Assembly: GCA_964631125.1 (NCBI GenBank)
Contig: CAZVYN010000116.1
Coordinates: 1-8,091 of the forward strand
Length of the DNA: 8,091 bases
Source: CAZVYN01 sp964631125
GTDB lineage: Bacteria > Eisenbacteria > RBG-16-71-46 > CAIMUX01
Reading direction: 5' to 3'
Shown: piece by piece, positions 6,363 through 8,091 of the stretch
Numbering within the stretch: position 1 is the first letter of the stretch
How the letters are laid out: every line of letters starts with the position of its first letter
The notes under the pieces: generated by a model
The model's database searches: none
The model's input: only the letters and a program-made list of their open reading frames with translations
What the model was told of the DNA's origin: nothing
Program-made: the position numbers and the translations under genes

Positions 6363-6893
6363 CTAGAGCCCCAGTTCCCCTTCGACCGCGCCCGGGTCGA
6401 TGCTCTCTTCGGGAGCGCCCGGTGCGCGCCCCGCCCTTTTCCGCTCGCTCGGCTGCTGCGGCGCGCTCGGCGCCTCGCGCTTCGGCTCTTTCGATCGCGC
6501 GCGTCCCGGCCGCTGCGCCGTCCCCTCCGCGCGGCTTCCGGCCGGCAGGAAGACCTCGCTGAGCTGGAACGAGTCGGCGTAGACCTCGACCACCGTGCGT
6601 CGCTCGCCTCGCGGACTGTCGAACGAGCGCGAATGCAGGAACCCCTCGACCGTGATCGCTTGGTTCTCTTTCGCCTCGCGCGCCACTCGTTGCGCCAGGT
6701 CTTGCCACGCCACCACCGTCACGAACGAGACGCTCTCCCGCTGGCCGCCCCGCGAATCCTGGAAGACCCGCGCGATCCGCACTCGAAACGACGCGACCGG
6801 CGCGCCGCCCGGCGTGAATCGCAGCTCCGGCTCCTGCTGCAAGAATCCGGTCAGGACGACGTGGTTGATGCTCGGAAACGAAGCGGGATCCAT
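6363..6893 (-). CDS. ssb: Single-stranded DNA-binding protein
   Basis: A 176-residue SSB that coats single-stranded DNA in replication and repair. The OB fold covers about residues 8-113 with family segments INHVVLTGFLQQEPELRFTP (9-28), PVASFRVRI (32-40), FVTVVAWQDLAQRV (57-70), ITVEGFLHSRSF (80-91) and RRTVVEVYADSFQLSE (98-113). The linker (about 118-165) is rich in R, K, P and A, with basic patches RARSKEPKR and ERKRAGR. The C-terminus ends EGELGL in place of the acidic DDDIPF-like tip that recruits partner proteins. The ATG at 6893 follows no convincing Shine-Dalgarno; an overlapping ATG at 6900 is in another frame. It lies between rpsF and rpsR, its usual position. Confidence 0.95.
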   Translation of the reverse strand: MDPASFPSINHVVLTGFLQQEPELRFTPGGAPVASFRVRIARVFQDSRGGQRESVSFVTVVAWQDLAQRVAREAKENQAITVEGFLHSRSFDSPRGERRTVVEVYADSFQLSEVFLPAGSRAEGTAQRPGRARSKEPKREAPSAPQQPSERKRAGRAPGAPEESIDPGAVEGELGL

Positions 6894-6905
6894 CGTTCAT
6901 CGCTC

Positions 6906-6953
6906 GTGATGTGACTCTGCCGTGAGGTGACTCGGCCGTGAGGTGACTCGGCC
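6906..6953. repeat. 16-bp tandem repeat in the rpsF-ssb gap
   Basis: Three adjacent 16-bp units on the plus strand: GTGATGTGACTCTGCC (6906-6921), then two identical copies of GTGAGGTGACTCGGCC (6922-6937, 6938-6953), followed by a fragment starting GTGAC. The repeat is outside any gene, fills more than half of the 84-bp gap and ends 12 bp from the ssb start. On the transcribed strand it gives repeated TCAC tetranucleotides and no ribosome binding site. Confidence 0.9.
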
Positions 6954-6977
6954 GTGACCAGTGAGCCGCGCGCCCCC

Positions 6978-7583
6978 TCAGTCCTCGATGATCGCTTCGC
7001 GACCGAGGTGGCTCCGCTCGCGCGGACCGTCCCGCCGTCCGCCGTCGCGCCGCGGTCCGTAGTCGTCGCTCTCGTGTCCCTCCGGGAAACGCGCGACCGG
7101 ACCTTCGGCGATCAACGTCAGATGACGCAGCAGTCGCTCGTTCAGGCGATAGCGGCGATCGAGATCGGTCAGCACCGACGTCGGCGCCTCGAAGCGGTAG
7201 TGTGTGTAGATCGCGTCGTGCACCTTGCGGATCTCGTAGGCCAGCCGGCGCCGACCCCACCGCTCGATCTCGATCATCCGGCCGCCCGCGGAGGTGACCA
7301 TCTCGGTGATCGCCGCGATCTCCGCCTCGATCTCCGCCTCGGTCACCGTCGGATGCAGCACCGTCACGCTCTCGTACTCGGTGTGCCCGGTCTTGAGCGC
7401 GTTCTCGATCTCGGCGGCGGCCGCGGCCGCCGCATTGGCGATCGCTCGGGCGGCGGCGAGTTCGGCGTTGCGACCAGGGGGGGGAGTAGCTACCGGCGGC
7501 GCCGTCGCCGCACCCGGATCGTCGCCACTCTCACTCAGGGGGGTATCTTCGAAATTCAATGGCTTCTCCCGGGACGCATTCAC
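6978..7583 (-). CDS. rpsF: 30S ribosomal protein bS6 with long N-terminal extension
   Basis: bS6, the partner of bS18 on the 30S platform. The S6 core lies at residues 69-159: EYESVTVLHPTVTEAEIEAE at the start, GRMIEIERWGRRRLAYEIRK (101-120) and YTHYRFEAPTS in the middle. It is followed by a charged tail, residues 160-201, rich in R, G, D and E, as often seen in S6. Before the core is an unusual extension of about 68 residues: acidic/proline-rich (11-37), then an alanine-rich helix-like stretch (40-62). No ATG exists in the extension. The GTG at 7583 has no Shine-Dalgarno; a TTG at 7559 has GGGAG 6 nt upstream and would shorten the protein by 8 residues, still leaving about 60 extra. It is the first gene of the minus-strand block. 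Confidence 0.93.
   Translation of the reverse strand: MNASREKPLNFEDTPLSESGDDPGAATAPPVATPPPGRNAELAAARAIANAAAAAAAEIENALKTGHTEYESVTVLHPTVTEAEIEAEIAAITEMVTSAGGRMIEIERWGRRRLAYEIRKVHDAIYTHYRFEAPTSVLTDLDRRYRLNERLLRHLTLIAEGPVARFPEGHESDDYGPRRDGGRRDGPRERSHLGREAIIED
7566..7570 (-). promoter_or_regulatory. Shine-Dalgarno GGGAG supporting a TTG start of rpsF
   Basis: GGGAG on the minus strand lies 6 nt before an in-frame TTG (7559-7557). It touches the 3' arm of the hairpin at 7570-7601. If used, rpsF begins at 7559 rather than at the GTG at 7583. Confidence 0.45.
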
Positions 7584-7601
7584 AGAGGAAGGCGCGTCCC
7601 G
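7570..7601 (-). promoter_or_regulatory. Hairpin around the rpsF start region
   Basis: On the transcript CGGGACGC (7601-7594) and GCGTCCCG (7577-7570) form a perfect 8-bp stem with a 16-nt loop. The GTG start candidate (7583-7581) lies inside the loop and the GGGAG of the TTG start follows the stem at once. In many bacteria S6:S18 binds a structured rpsF leader and represses translation; this hairpin is in the right place, but a match to that motif could not be confirmed. Confidence 0.5.
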
Positions 7602-7729
7602 CCGGGATGAGGAGTCATGCTTCCGCGGCGTCCGTCCCGTCCGGACCGCTGCGATGGAACGCGCGCACCAGAACCCTCCGCCCTCAGGGCGTTCGGTTCG
7701 GCCAGGCGTGAAGCTCGACGAGCCCGCGG

Positions 7730-7758
7730 AATATGCCAGGATCGGACCCAGGGCGCAA
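7730..7758 (-). promoter_or_regulatory. Candidate promoter of the rpsF operon
   Basis: TTGCGC (7758-7753) and CATATT (7735-7730) on the minus strand are separated by exactly 17 bp and match the sigma-70 -35 and -10 consensus at three and four of six positions. A transcript would start near 7722, giving a leader of about 140-160 nt that could hold regulatory structure. The CATATT is one of the few AT-rich spots in the gap. Confidence 0.4.
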
Positions 7759-7760
7759 CC

Positions 7761-7788
7761 CCGGAGGGGGCCCGTGGCGTTCCTCCGG
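7761..7788. terminator. GC-rich hairpin after the secreted-protein gene, terminator-like
   Basis: CCGGAGG (7761-7767) and CCTCCGG (7782-7788) form a 7-bp stem with a 14-nt loop, starting 5 nt past the stop of the upstream minus-strand gene and ending just before the rpsF promoter candidate. On the minus strand no U-run follows; on the plus strand TGCTTTT follows. It could end the minus-strand transcript inefficiently, but an intrinsic terminator is not proven. Confidence 0.35.
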
Positions 7789-7793
7789 TGCTT

Positions 7794-8091
7794 TTAACGA
7801 ATCAGGTGGACCTTGGTCGCCGCGAGCGTCCGCCCATCGGCTCCGAAGGCGCGAACCCAATAGACGCCCGATCGCCCACCGACGAGTTCGCGAATGTCCA
7901 GCGACCACCCACTCGCTCCGTGTGCAACGGCGCGCCGCGCCACTTCGGATCCGCTTACGTCGACCAGTTGAACGCCGACTTCCGCGCCTTGGGCCGCGTC
8001 GAACCGCAGCACGGAATGCGAACCCGGCGAGCCGAGCACCGTCCACGGCGCGATTGCGAGGCCGAACTCGTGTCCCGACTCCTCCGCGCCG
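7794..8091 (-). CDS. C-terminal part of a secreted protein with FlgD-Ig/sorting-like domain (5' end cut by window)
   Basis: The frame is open from the right edge to the TAA at 7794-7796, giving 98 visible residues; the true start is outside. The segment resembles the C-terminal FlgD-type Ig-like or T9SS-type sorting domains found at the end of many large secreted proteins in FCB-group and Eisenbacteria-like genomes. The pattern is HSVLRFDAAQGAEVGVQLVD, then VSGSEVARR, W-S-L-D-I, GGRSGVYWVRAFGADGRTLA and a final TKVHLIR strand. In such proteins it forms a beta-sandwich used for secretion or surface attachment; the function of the rest cannot be seen. The GTG at 8039 is internal to the domain and not a likely start. 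The stop is followed by a GC-rich hairpin. Confidence 0.7.
   Translation of the reverse strand, partial: GAEESGHEFGLAIAPWTVLGSPGSHSVLRFDAAQGAEVGVQLVDVSGSEVARRAVAHGASGWSLDIRELVGGRSGVYWVRAFGADGRTLAATKVHLIR

Noticed and set aside
6313..6365. A frameshift that removed a DDDIPF-type tail from SSB
   Set aside because: No acidic tail-like sequence is seen in the other frames just after the ssb stop; the region is taken up by the hairpin and the rpsR ribosome binding site.
5203..6953. Tandem repeats at 5203-5274 and 6906-6953 as possible CRISPR remnants
   Set aside because: The units are directly adjacent with no spacers and far shorter than CRISPR repeats; one is coding.
6346..7260. A 304-codon minus-strand frame across ssb and rpsF
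   Set aside because: It overlaps two well-supported genes in another frame and has a biased, domain-free composition.
7580..7618. A 12-codon minus-strand ORF starting at the ATG at 7618 and overlapping the rpsF GTG, a possible leader peptide
   Set aside because: Its only Shine-Dalgarno-like sequence is too close to the ATG, and no attenuator pattern was seen.
7584..7793. A tRNA or small RNA gene in the rpsF upstream gap
   Set aside because: No T-arm GGTTCRA-type motif or cloverleaf was found on either strand; only short hairpins and a promoter-like pair are visible.

Overview
The window is a GC-rich, densely packed bacterial chromosome segment. Nearly all coding is on the minus strand; one gene is on the plus strand. 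The best guess for the source is a Gram-negative (diderm) lineage from an uncultured, FCB-like or Eisenbacteria-like phylum. This is an inference from gene content: a TonB energy transducer, a periplasmic SurA-like PPIase with a TPR tail, a bifunctional-nuclease (DUF151) protein, a non-canonical EF-G, and a secreted protein ending in a FlgD-Ig/sorting-type domain. No sequence search was possible.

Layout by coordinate. 1-1951 (minus, runs off the left edge): an EF-G family GTPase whose domains II and IV look like the EF-G2 (ribosome-recycling or spd-type) branch rather than the canonical translocase. 1952-2085: divergent intergenic region with a candidate sigma-70-like promoter for the EF-G gene and a strong ribosome binding site for the plus-strand gene. 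2086-2952 (plus): TonB-family energy transducer, ending 2 bp from the convergent end of the next transcription unit. 2955-7583 (minus): one long colinear block, in transcription order rpsF (bS6), ssb, rpsR (bS18), rplI (bL9), PpiC-type peptidyl-prolyl isomerase, bifunctional-nuclease family protein, gamma-carbonic-anhydrase-like protein. The last three are tightly coupled (4-bp overlap, then a 10-bp gap with the Shine-Dalgarno sequence across the previous stop codon). 7584-7793: leader and promoter region of this block. 7794-8091 (minus, runs off the right edge): C-terminal end of a secreted protein.

The first four genes of the block form the classic S6-SSB-S18-L9 arrangement. The three downstream genes extend it with envelope and metabolic functions. 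Several intergenic gaps hold structure that the genes do not explain: a hairpin around the rpsF start, a 16-bp tandem repeat before ssb, a 34-nt bulged hairpin before rpsR, two mutually exclusive inverted repeats before rplI, and a low-complexity GCC-rich gap before the PPIase gene. The PPIase gene also contains an in-frame 9-bp minisatellite encoding Ser-Thr-Gly repeats.

No RNA gene, CRISPR array, insertion sequence, prophage or defence system was found. The region is mostly housekeeping. The points worth following are possible RNA-level control of the rpsF operon and divergent versions of familiar proteins (EF-G2-like, S6 with a long N-terminal extension, SSB without the canonical tail tip), not a clearly new system.
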